Part shown: positions 1 through 6,663 of the stretch, in pieces | Layout: every line of letters starts with the position of its first letter | How positions within the stretch are numbered: the stretch's first letter is position 1 | Assembly: GCA_934589835.1 (NCBI GenBank) | Contig: CAKTOK010000035.1 | Coordinates: 1 to 16,913 of the forward strand | Reading direction: 5' to 3' | Origin: an uncultured Oscillospiraceae bacterium | GTDB lineage: Bacteria > Bacillota > Clostridia > Oscillospirales > Oscillospiraceae | Length of the DNA: 16,913 nt | Position numbers and translations under genes: made by a program | The notes under the pieces: model-generated | Told to the model about the DNA's origin: nothing | The model's input: only the letters and a program-made list of their open reading frames with translations | The model's database searches: none

Positions 1-362
1 CCATCAAGGCCATCACCGAGGCCGAGGCCTATCACGGCCCGTCCCTGATCATCGGCTACAGCCCCTGCGAGATGCACAGCATCAAGGGCGGCATGATGAA
101 CTGCCAGAAGGAAATGAAGAAGGCCGTGGAGTGCGGCTACTGGAACCTGTTCCGCTACAACCCCGAGGGCGAGAAGAAGTTCACGCTGGACTCCAAGGCG
201 CCCGCCGGCGGTTATCAGGACTTCCTGATGAACGAGGCCCGCTATTCCCGTCTGACCCGCGAGTTCCCCGAGCGCGCCGATGTGCTGTTCAAGCGCAACG
301 AGGACGAGGCCAAGGCCCGCTACGAGCATCTGCTGAAGCTCATCGAGATGTACGACAAATAA
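1..362 (+). CDS. nifJ: Pyruvate:ferredoxin (flavodoxin) oxidoreductase, C-terminal fragment
   Basis: This is the last 119 or so codons of a gene that enters from the left edge; the reading frame is open from base 3 to a TAA at 360-362. The enzyme oxidatively decarboxylates pyruvate to acetyl-CoA and CO2 and reduces ferredoxin, in the cytoplasm of anaerobes. The visible part contains the stretch YSPCEMHSIKGGM, which matches the family's conserved 'Y-x-P-C-x-x-H-x-I-K-G-G-M' segment in the thiamine-diphosphate-binding half. It is followed by the usual tail with GYWNLFRYNP and a lysine-rich terminal helix. The end is a normal family C-terminus, so only the 5' part is missing because of the window edge. 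A strong hairpin terminator follows 33 bases later. The family assignment is from recognition of these conserved stretches and is quite secure. Confidence 0.93.
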   Translation, partial: IKAITEAEAYHGPSLIIGYSPCEMHSIKGGMMNCQKEMKKAVECGYWNLFRYNPEGEKKFTLDSKAPAGGYQDFLMNEARYSRLTREFPERADVLFKRNEDEAKARYEHLLKLIEMYDK

Positions 363-395
363 GAGCGTACCGGCCGGACAGCCAAAGCAAACACG

Positions 396-432
396 AAAAG
401 GGACCGCCGCGCGGAAGCGCGGCGGTCCTTTT
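396..432 (+). terminator. Intrinsic terminator after nifJ
   Basis: A perfect 12-bp stem GGACCGCCGCGC / GCGCGGCGGTCC with a GGAA tetraloop is followed by TTTT. It lies 33 bases after the oxidoreductase stop codon. Confidence 0.93.
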
Positions 433-559
433 GTGCGAGCGGAGTGGGCTTTGCGGAGCGGTTTTTTGCGCGGCGGGGCAGCTTCAGAGGACAGAAGGGC
501 CTCTGCGTGGCGGCAGGTGACGGGCGGGGCAAAAAATGGAGAAAATTTCCGTGCGGATA

Positions 560-589
560 TTGACGCTGCGGCGAAAGGCCGCGTATAAT
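560..589 (+). promoter_or_regulatory. Sigma-A-type promoter for the sortase-thioesterase pair
   Basis: TTGACG (560-565), an 18-base spacer, then a perfect TATAAT (584-589). Transcription would start near 596. The -10 box covers the first in-frame ATG of the sortase frame (588), so that ATG lies upstream of the transcript and cannot be the start. Confidence 0.8.
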
Positions 590-620
590 GAGGCCATATT
601 TTGTGTGCGAGGGAAGTGCC

Positions 621-1430
621 ATGAAAGAGAGAGTGATCGCGCTGCTGCTGGCTGCGGCGGCGGTAGGCGTGCCGTCCTGGCTGGGGCTGAAGCTGGCGGG
701 GCCGCGCCCCGCGGCGGAGGAGCCGGTGCTGACGGCGCTGGCGGCCCGGACGGACGCCGTGGAGGAGACGGTGCTGACCGCCGCCGTGCCGCTGGCGGCG
801 GCGATGGAGCAGCTGCGGTCAGACATCGCCGACATGGCGGAGAAGACCATGCACCTGACGCCGCCGGCGGAGATCGACCTGAGCTGGTGGCAGTCCCACT
901 ACAAGGACATTATCGGGTATGTGTACAGCCCGGGCACACCCATCAGCTATCCCATCGCCTACGACGGGAACAACGAGTACTATCTGCACCACGATCTGTA
1001 CGGCAATTACAGCGAGTATGGCACCATCTTTCTGGACGCCCGCGTGCCCAGCGATTTCAGCGGGCAGAACAATATGCTGTACGGCCACCACATGAGCGAC
1101 GGGACCATGTTCGCGTCCATCTCCGGCTACAAGCAGCAGTGGTATTACGACGCGCACCCCAGCTTCTATCTCTATACCAACGAGGGGACGTATCGGGTGG
1201 ATCTGTTCGCGGGGCTTATCGTCCCCGGGGAGCACGAGATCTTCAGCACCACCTTTACGCAGGCGGAGCTGGAGCGGTTCATCAGTCAGTCCACGTTTTA
1301 CGCGGGGCGGGGCGTGCCCACGGGCCGCATCGTGGGGATGTGCACCTGCTCGTATGAGGCGGAGAACTATCGGTATGTGGTGCTGGGCGAAATGACGCTC
1401 TTAACGGAAACGGAAGGGATCGGGCAATGA
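621..1430 (+). CDS. Class B sortase, membrane-anchored
   Basis: A 269-residue cysteine transpeptidase acting on the outer face of the membrane; the family attaches secreted proteins to the cell wall or joins pilin subunits. The start at 621 was chosen because a GAGGGAAG ribosome site (609-616) precedes it and the earlier ATG lies inside the promoter. Residues 1-27 form an N-terminal signal anchor with KE at the front and a Leu/Ala-rich core. The catalytic triad fits class B: His in YGHHMSDGTMF (about residue 156), Cys in MCTCSYE (about 243), and Arg in NYRYVV (about 251). Class B length and the insertion before the Cys strand are also as expected. The stop overlaps the next start (ATGA). No obvious LPXTG- or NPQTN-type substrate is encoded in this window, so the target is unknown. 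It could be a housekeeping or a specialised sortase. Confidence 0.88.
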   Translation: MKERVIALLLAAAAVGVPSWLGLKLAGPRPAAEEPVLTALAARTDAVEETVLTAAVPLAAAMEQLRSDIADMAEKTMHLTPPAEIDLSWWQSHYKDIIGYVYSPGTPISYPIAYDGNNEYYLHHDLYGNYSEYGTIFLDARVPSDFSGQNNMLYGHHMSDGTMFASISGYKQQWYYDAHPSFYLYTNEGTYRVDLFAGLIVPGEHEIFSTTFTQAELERFISQSTFYAGRGVPTGRIVGMCTCSYEAENYRYVVLGEMTLLTETEGIGQ

Positions 1431-1846
1431 CGGAACAGGAACGGATGGACTGGTATGCGGCCGTGCAGGCGCGGGCCAATCAGGAGGGCACCTACGCCGT
1501 GGACGGCGGGATGCGGATCGAGGAGCTGGGCGACGGCTGGGCGCGGGGCACCTTGCAGCTGGCGCCGCGGCACGCCAATCCCATGGGCATCGTACACGGC
1601 GGCGTGTACTTCACCATGATGGATCAGGTGGCCGGTACGGCGGCCTGCACCGGCGGCGGCCTGTGCCGCACCGTCAACTGCGAGGTGCGGTTTCTGGCGG
1701 CGGCGCAGGGGGACCGGCTCATCTCACGGGCGGAGGCCGTCCGCATGGGACGCAGCATCGCCGTGATACGGGCGTGGGTGGAGGACGCCGCAGGTACCGT
1801 GTGTGCCGACGGCGTGTACACCTTCCGCATGAAGCAGCCGGAATAG
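1427..1846 (+). CDS. PaaI-family hotdog-fold acyl-CoA thioesterase
   Basis: A 139-residue cytoplasmic single hotdog domain. Members hydrolyse the thioester of acyl- or aryl-CoA compounds, usually as tetramers. The hallmark NPMGIVHGGVYFTMMD lies at residues 51-66: the HGG loop binds the thioester carbonyl, and the Asp at 66 sits where the catalytic acid is in PaaI-type enzymes. A second conserved strand, NCEVRFLAAAQGDRL, is at about 84-98. The start overlaps the sortase stop as ATGA, so translation is probably coupled, with AAGGG a few bases upstream inside the sortase gene. The link to a sortase is not biochemically obvious; it may only be co-transcription. The substrate cannot be told from the sequence; menaquinone-type 1,4-dihydroxynaphthoyl-CoA and phenylacetyl-CoA hydrolases share this signature. 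Confidence 0.86.
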   Translation: MTEQERMDWYAAVQARANQEGTYAVDGGMRIEELGDGWARGTLQLAPRHANPMGIVHGGVYFTMMDQVAGTAACTGGGLCRTVNCEVRFLAAAQGDRLISRAEAVRMGRSIAVIRAWVEDAAGTVCADGVYTFRMKQPE

Positions 1847-1849
1847 GAA

Positions 1850-1885
1850 AAACGGGACCGCCTCCCTTGGGAGGCGGTCCCGTTT
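1850..1885. terminator. Bidirectional terminator between convergent genes
   Basis: A perfect 17-bp stem, AAACGGGACCGCCTCCC with its complement, around a TT turn. It begins four bases after the thioesterase stop and ends 11 bases before the stop of the opposing gene. T-runs flank it on both strands, with five T on the minus strand. Confidence 0.93.
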
Positions 1886-1895
1886 CTGGCGTTGC

Positions 1896-3113
1896 TCAGA
1901 ACAGCAGGCCGTATCGGGCGGAGAGGGGCAGCAGAGCCTCCTCCGGCAGCGCGCCCTCATACAGGGCGCGGCCCTGATAGACCCGCAGGGCCGCCTCCAG
2001 CACGGCGGCATCATCGCAGACCAGACACAGCGGCTTGGTCAGCAGGTACTGGCACTGTGCCAGCGTGTCCACGTCCGCGGCGCGGGTCAGGCACAGCGCC
2101 GTCAGGGGGGCGGGGGACGCCGCATCGTCGGCCAATGCGTCCTCCAGCGCCGGTGTGACCGTCAGGACGGGGCCGTGGGCGGCATCGGCGGGCAGGTAAA
2201 ACGGCAGCCGTTCGGTGGCGGCGGGCAGCAGCTCCGTGTGCAGCGGGGCGGGGGGCGTGACGGCAGCGCCGTCCAGCGCACGGCGCAGGGCGGCGATGTG
2301 CGCCGCCGTGGTGCCGCAGCAGCCGCCGAAGATCATGACGCCCGCCTCCAGCATGGCGGGAACCAGCGCGGTGAACTGCTCCGGCGGGCAGTCGTATACC
2401 GCCTTGCCGTCCACGATCTCCGGCATACCGGCGTTGGGCTTGGCGATCAGCGGGATGCGGGCGTATTCCCGCAGGCGGCGGAGCTGGGGCAGCATCTGCT
2501 CCGGTCCGGCGGAGCAGTTCAGGCCGAAGGCGTCGATCCCCATGCCCTGCAGGACCGTGAGGGCGGCGGTGACATCGGTGCCGGAGATGCTGCGGCCGTT
2601 CTCATCGCAGGTGAAGGTGACGAAGATGGGCTTGTCGCTGACGCGGCGGACGGCCAGCACGGCGGCGCGGGCATCGGACAGGGTCATCATCGTCTCAATG
2701 ACGTACAGGTCCACGCCGGCCTCCTCCAGACCCTGGACCTGTTGGGCGTAGTCGTCCACCAGCTCCTCGAAGGTGGCGGCGCCCAGCGGGGCCAGAAACA
2801 GACCGGTGGGGGACAGATCGCCGGCCAGCAGGGCTTTCCCGCCGGCGGCCTCCCGCGACAGGGCGGCCAGACGGCGGTTATAGGCGGCGGGGTGGTCCGT
2901 CATGCCATGCTCCCGCAGCTTCTGCTGGTTGGCGCCGAAGGTGGGGGTGTAGAGCACCTGACTGCCGGCAGCCACATAGCCGCGCTGGATGGACACGAGG
3001 GCGTCCGGATGGGCCAGCACCCACTGCTCGGTGCAGACGTCGCCGGTGCAGCCGCGCTTTTGCAGCTCCGTACCGGTGGCGCCGTCCAAAATAAGAGGAA
3101 AACGAAGCTCCAT
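1896..3113 (-). CDS. Homocysteine S-methyltransferase-type protein with a degenerate C-terminal domain
   Basis: A 405-residue cytoplasmic protein. Residues 5-283 form the zinc-dependent homocysteine methyltransferase barrel: LDGATGTELQ near the start, the first zinc Cys in LNCSAGP (C200) and the last two in GGCCGTT (C265, C266). Family members pass a methyl group to homocysteine to make methionine. Beyond the barrel lies a proline-rich linker and about 85 residues ending in AALRVYQGRALYEGALPEE and ARYGLLF. This tail resembles, from memory of MetH, part of the pterin (methyltetrahydrofolate)-binding domain, but it is cut short and lacks the usual Asp and Asn. There is no cobalamin domain of its own. 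The start at 3113 is preferred over 3119 because GGAGG (3125-3121) is seven bases away from it and only one from the other. The divergent neighbour carries a cobalamin domain and may be the methyl donor. Confidence 0.85.
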   Translation of the reverse strand: MELRFPLILDGATGTELQKRGCTGDVCTEQWVLAHPDALVSIQRGYVAAGSQVLYTPTFGANQQKLREHGMTDHPAAYNRRLAALSREAAGGKALLAGDLSPTGLFLAPLGAATFEELVDDYAQQVQGLEEAGVDLYVIETMMTLSDARAAVLAVRRVSDKPIFVTFTCDENGRSISGTDVTAALTVLQGMGIDAFGLNCSAGPEQMLPQLRRLREYARIPLIAKPNAGMPEIVDGKAVYDCPPEQFTALVPAMLEAGVMIFGGCCGTTAAHIAALRRALDGAAVTPPAPLHTELLPAATERLPFYLPADAAHGPVLTVTPALEDALADDAASPAPLTALCLTRAADVDTLAQCQYLLTKPLCLVCDDAAVLEAALRVYQGRALYEGALPEEALLPLSARYGLLF

Positions 3114-3136
3114 ATACATACCTCCGTGTTGAGATG

Positions 3137-3168
3137 AAAAAGAGCCGCGCCGCGGCAGGGCGGCTCTT
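3137..3168 (-). terminator. Terminator-like hairpin in the leader of the homocysteine methyltransferase gene (possible attenuator)
   Basis: On the minus strand AAGAGCCGC pairs with GCGGCTCTT (9 bp) and the stem runs straight into a total of five T. It lies between the minus promoter and the GGAGG ribosome site. A second AGCCGC (3185-3180) just upstream in the leader could pair with the same GCGGCT arm and act as antiterminator. The regulation is an inference. Confidence 0.6.
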
Positions 3169-3195
3169 GACAGGGAAAAGCGGCTTTTTTATAAT
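3167..3195 (+). promoter_or_regulatory. Consensus promoter for the URO-D/cobalamin fusion gene
   Basis: TTGACA (3167-3172), a 17-base spacer and TATAAT (3190-3195): a full consensus match. The predicted start near 3202 gives a leader of about 54 bases. Its -35 box abuts the hairpin arm of the opposing leader. Confidence 0.87.
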
Positions 3196-3202
3196 AATAT
3201 CT

Positions 3203-3232
3203 ACTTTAAGCAGGACAGAGATGTTTTGTCAA
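3203..3232 (-). promoter_or_regulatory. Promoter for the homocysteine methyltransferase gene
   Basis: On the minus strand TTGACA (3232-3227), an 18-base spacer and TAAAGT (3208-3203). It points into the plus promoter, so RNA polymerase could hardly use both at once. Confidence 0.65.
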
Positions 3233-3255
3233 GAGCCTTGTGAGGTGAACGTGCG

Positions 3256-4971
3256 ATGATGACAGCCAGAGAGAACTTTTTGGCGCTTTTGCAGCCCGAT
3301 GGGCAGCCAGACCGGCAGCTGCGGCAGTATGAGGCGCTGCAGATGTGCGTGACGGACCCCATCAACACCTATCTGCGGGGCAACCGGAAGCGGGGGACCG
3401 TCAGCGTGGACCGATGGGGCACCACCATCAGCTTTCCGGCGGACGCGCCGGGGCCGATGCCCCTCACCGGCGACGGTCTGGCGGTGTGCCCCGATGTGAC
3501 GCGGTGGCGGGAGACGGTCCATGCGCCGGAGCTGGCGGCCAACTGTACCGAGGGCTGGGAGCAGTGCCGGACCGAGGCGCGGCAGGCCTGCGGGCAGGAG
3601 AAGCTGCTGGCGGGCTTCATGGGCACGGGCATTTTTGAGCAGTGCCACTTTCTGATGGGCTTTGAGGACACGCTGACCAACCTCTACGAGCATCCGCAGG
3701 AGATGCACGAGCTGATCGAATACATCACCGAGTACCGGCTGGGCTATGTGAAGCTGCTGATCGACCGGCTGCAGCCGGACGTCATCTTTTCCCACGACGA
3801 CTGGGGCACAAAGGACGCGCTGTTCATGAAGCCGGAGATGTGGCGGGCGTTTTTCAAGGAGCCGTACCGCCGGTTTTACGGGTATATCCGGTCCCGTGGC
3901 TGCATCGCCATCCACCACGCCGACTCCTATCTGGCCCCCATCGTGGAGGACATGGCGGAGATCGGCATTCAGGTGTGGCAGGGCGTGCTGCCGGAAAATG
4001 ACATCCCCGCCTTGCAGCGGCGGCTGAAGGGGAAGCTGGTGCTGATGGGCGGTATGGGCGCGGCCATCGACCGCGCCGACGCCGGGCCGGAGGAGATCCG
4101 CGCCTATGCGGCGCGGCGGCTGGCGGAATGCTGCCCGCTGGGACACTTCATCCCGTCTATCACCTACGGCCTGCCGGGGACGGTGTATCCCCATGTGGAC
4201 AGGTATATCAACGAGGCCATCGACGACTACAACCGACGGCTGCATCTGCCGCGCTTCGATCTGCCGCCGGTGCCGCGGCGGGTGCGGGAGACGCAGAGCC
4301 ATGCGGCGGAGCAGCCCCGGGAGGAAGGCGACGGCGTGCTGGCGCGCATGGCCGCCGCCTTGCAGCGGGGACAGCAGAAACGGGTGCTGGCCCTGTGTCA
4401 GGAGGCGCTGGCGCAGGGCGTTACGGCGCAGGAGATCCTGTCCGGCGGGCTGGTGCGGGGCATGGACCGGCTGGGCGAGGATTTCTCCGCCAGCCGCGCC
4501 TTTGTGCCGGAGATGCTGATGGCGGCGCGGTGCATGACGGCGGCGCTGGAGCTGCTGAAGCCGCAGATGAGCGGCAGCGGCGCGGCCCAGCTGGGACGCG
4601 CCTGCATCGGCACGGTGCGGGGCGATATGCACGATATCGGTAAGAATCTGGTGAAGATCATGATGGAGGGCAGCGGCATCGACGTGGTGGATCTGGGCGT
4701 GGACGTGGCGCCGGAGCGGTTCGTGGAGGCGGCGCAGGAGTACGGCTGCGGCGTGATCGCCTGCTCGTCGCTGCTGACCACCACCATGCAGGAGATGCGG
4801 GACGTGGTGCGGCTGGCCGAGGAGAAGGGCATCCGCCAGAAGGTAAAGATCTTTGTGGGCGGCGCGCCCATCAGCCAAAGCTTCTGCGATGAGATCGGGG
4901 CCGATGTGTACACCGAGGACGCGGCGGCAGCGGCCCGCGCGGCAGCGAGGCTCCTGCGGGAGAGTAGGTAA
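3256..4971 (+). CDS. Uroporphyrinogen-decarboxylase-fold methyltransferase fused to a cobalamin-binding domain
   Basis: A 571-residue cytoplasmic protein with two parts. Residues 1-330 are a URO-D/MtaA-type barrel; this superfamily moves methyl groups between corrinoid proteins and thiols or other carriers. Residues 355-440 form the helical cap (GMDRLGEDFSASRAFVPEML) and 445-571 the Rossmann-type B12 domain of the methionine synthase/MtaC type, with the lower-ligand motif D457-x-H459-x-x-G462 in GDMHDIGKN, SSLLTTTM at 504 and GGAP at 535. The domain order is like that of the chloromethane methyltransferase CmuA, but the substrate cannot be inferred. In MtaA the zinc ligands are an H-x-C pair and a later Cys; here the matching place reads IHHADSYL (219-226), so the metal site is altered. 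AGG of GAGGTGA (3242-3248) is ten bases before the ATG at 3256; the next ATG (3259) is an alternative start. The divergent gene may accept the methyl group. Confidence 0.88.
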   Translation: MMTARENFLALLQPDGQPDRQLRQYEALQMCVTDPINTYLRGNRKRGTVSVDRWGTTISFPADAPGPMPLTGDGLAVCPDVTRWRETVHAPELAANCTEGWEQCRTEARQACGQEKLLAGFMGTGIFEQCHFLMGFEDTLTNLYEHPQEMHELIEYITEYRLGYVKLLIDRLQPDVIFSHDDWGTKDALFMKPEMWRAFFKEPYRRFYGYIRSRGCIAIHHADSYLAPIVEDMAEIGIQVWQGVLPENDIPALQRRLKGKLVLMGGMGAAIDRADAGPEEIRAYAARRLAECCPLGHFIPSITYGLPGTVYPHVDRYINEAIDDYNRRLHLPRFDLPPVPRRVRETQSHAAEQPREEGDGVLARMAAALQRGQQKRVLALCQEALAQGVTAQEILSGGLVRGMDRLGEDFSASRAFVPEMLMAARCMTAALELLKPQMSGSGAAQLGRACIGTVRGDMHDIGKNLVKIMMEGSGIDVVDLGVDVAPERFVEAAQEYGCGVIACSSLLTTTMQEMRDVVRLAEEKGIRQKVKIFVGGAPISQSFCDEIGADVYTEDAAAAARAAARLLRESR

Positions 4972-4980
4972 AAAACGGAT

Positions 4981-5016
4981 AAAAAGGGTCCCCTGCCATC
5001 GGCAGGGGACCCTTTT
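4981..5016. terminator. Bidirectional terminator between convergent genes
   Basis: A perfect 16-bp stem AAAAGGGTCCCCTGCC / GGCAGGGGACCCTTTT with an ATC loop. It serves the plus gene ending at 4971 and the minus operon ending at 5024. Confidence 0.95.
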
Positions 5017-5023
5017 GGCGTGA

Positions 5024-6649
5024 TCACATATCGTGGATGTCCTTGAGCAGGTCCTCCAGAGACATGGTGCGGACGTCCGCCTCATCCTTGGGAGCAGGCT
5101 CATCCGCCAGCGTGCGGGAGACGGTGTCCTCTACCGCATCGCGGACGGGCTTGACCGCCGGCTTGGGGGCGGGGGGCGGCACGGGCGTGTCGTCATCCAG
5201 CGGGATGTCGAAGTCCTTCCAGTCCCGGGCCTTGGGGGCGGGAGCCTTTGCCGGCTCCGGCTGGCGGGGGACGATGCGGGGCGTGGAGCGGGGCCGCTCC
5301 GGCGCGGGGCGGGGGCGCTCCTCCGGCCGATGGTCACGGCGGTCGCGGCGGTGGTCGCGGTCATGACGCCGGTCATCGCGGCGGTCGGGACCGGCGGGGC
5401 CGCCGTCATCATCGCCGTCATCGCCTGCTCCGGCGGTGCTCCGGCCGATGAACAGGCCCAGCAGGAACAGCAGCACCACCAGCAGGAACACGCCGCCGCC
5501 AGCTGCTACCAGCGTGCGGACCTCGCCCAGCAGGGGCAGCTTGACGTTCACGGGGATAGAGAGAGTGGGGACCTCCGGCTCCGGCTCCACATCCGGCGCG
5601 GGGGCCGGCTCCGTCACGGAGACGGTGGGCAGGACGCCGGTATAGGCGGGCATCCGGAACACATGGATGGTGTATTCCTTCTTGGTGGTCTTGTCCTCGG
5701 CGGTGCAGGTGACGACAAGGGCGTTGTCGCCCTCCTGCTCCACGGTCTGCTCGCCGGTGCCGGTGACGCCCTCGGCCTTGCTGCTGGCGGCAGCGGCGCT
5801 GAGGGTGACCTTCTGCGTCTCGAAGGGGACGTAGGCGATGTAGTCCGTGACATCGGCGCTGAACGCCGGGCTGAGGGCGGCGCCCTCGATGGCCAGCGAG
5901 GACAGGGAGGCGTCGTCAGAGGGCTTGTAGTTGGGGTCCTGCTCGCGGGTGACCTCGATCACATAGGAGCGGGTGGCACCGTTGGCGGCAGTGACCTTCA
6001 GGGTGATGGTATTGACGCCCACGGCCAGATCGTTGCCGCTGATGGTGACGCTCTGGCTCTTGTCAACACGGTTATAATCCAGATTCAGCTTGGACACGCT
6101 GTAAGGGACCTTCGCGGTGTAGAAGGTGGTATTGGGGGAGAACGCGGGGGACAGCGTGGCGTTGCCGCAGATGATGGCGGACAGGGAGCAGTCGCCGCTG
6201 GGAGCGGCGGCCACCTTGCCGGACCAGGAGGCGGAGCCGAGGTCTATGTCGGAATCGCCGTCGGAGGCCACGATGTTGGAGAAGCTGGCTGACAGCGCGG
6301 TATCCGCCAGAGCGGAGGAGGATACCTTCAGCGTGACGGTAATGACCGCGCCGCTGCTGCTGGAGGTGCCGTAGACGCTGAAGTGGTTCTGGTTCACCAG
6401 AATGCTCCAGCCGCTGACGGAGCAGGAGTAATTGCTGAAGGTCAGACCATCGCCGCAGTTCAGGTCCGCCGTCAGACCGTAGATCTTACTGCTGACGGAC
6501 AGCGTCAGCGTCACGGAGCCGCCGGCCTGCACGCTGCTGCTGCCGGAGAGAGAGGCGCCAGCGGCGTAAGCGGGGCGGGGCAGGAGCGCCAGCAGGACCA
6601 GCGCTGCCGCGGCCAGAGACAGAACAGAGTGAAGCAGCTTGTTTTTCAT
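5024..6649 (-). CDS. Membrane-anchored protein with a cohesin-like domain and two cadherin-like beta-sandwich domains
   Basis: A 541-residue surface protein. A signal peptide covers residues 1-29 (cleavage near AYA-A). Residues 31-147 look like a cohesin: SSVQAGGSVTLTLSV, then FSVYGTSSSSGAVITVTLKV, then a final SASWSGKV strand. Two cadherin-like beta-sandwich repeats (PF12733 type) follow at about 153-235 and 245-333, each with LSPAFS and YTAKVPY- or YIAYVPF-like stretches. A Pro/Glu linker (340-362) leads to one membrane helix (about 379-402). The tail of about 140 residues, presumably cytoplasmic, has an Asp/Arg/His-rich block (409-445), a Pro-rich part and an acidic-hydrophobic end, SLEDLLKDIHDM. 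GGAGG lies six bases before the ATG, and the gap to the upstream dockerin gene is 14 bases. The natural guess is that its cohesin holds that dockerin protein at the membrane. No sortase signal is seen. The cohesin call rests on pattern recognition. Confidence 0.82.
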   Translation of the reverse strand: MKNKLLHSVLSLAAAALVLLALLPRPAYAAGASLSGSSSVQAGGSVTLTLSVSSKIYGLTADLNCGDGLTFSNYSCSVSGWSILVNQNHFSVYGTSSSSGAVITVTLKVSSSALADTALSASFSNIVASDGDSDIDLGSASWSGKVAAAPSGDCSLSAIICGNATLSPAFSPNTTFYTAKVPYSVSKLNLDYNRVDKSQSVTISGNDLAVGVNTITLKVTAANGATRSYVIEVTREQDPNYKPSDDASLSSLAIEGAALSPAFSADVTDYIAYVPFETQKVTLSAAAASSKAEGVTGTGEQTVEQEGDNALVVTCTAEDKTTKKEYTIHVFRMPAYTGVLPTVSVTEPAPAPDVEPEPEVPTLSIPVNVKLPLLGEVRTLVAAGGGVFLLVVLLFLLGLFIGRSTAGAGDDGDDDGGPAGPDRRDDRRHDRDHRRDRRDHRPEERPRPAPERPRSTPRIVPRQPEPAKAPAPKARDWKDFDIPLDDDTPVPPPAPKPAVKPVRDAVEDTVSRTLADEPAPKDEADVRTMSLEDLLKDIHDM

Positions 6650-6663
6650 GGAATACCTCCTGC

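Noticed and set aside
2175..3137. Open frame on the plus strand opposite the homocysteine methyltransferase gene
   Set aside because: Gln/Gly-rich antisense shadow without a ribosome site; the minus-strand frame carries the zinc cysteines.
3114..3255. SAM or cobalamin riboswitch for the methyltransferase genes
   Set aside because: Both leaders are under about 85 bases and show neither a SAM core nor a B12 box; only a simple hairpin is present.
3229..5103. Open frame of more than 600 codons on the minus strand opposite the methyltransferase fusion
   Set aside because: The plus-strand frame has the cobalamin motif, a consensus promoter and ribosome site; the minus product is His/Arg/Leu-rich and runs through the bidirectional terminator.
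5450..5560. Sortase sorting signal (LPLLGE before the membrane helix)
   Set aside because: It does not match LPXTG or NPQTN classes, and the helix is followed by a long tail of about 140 residues rather than a short basic end.
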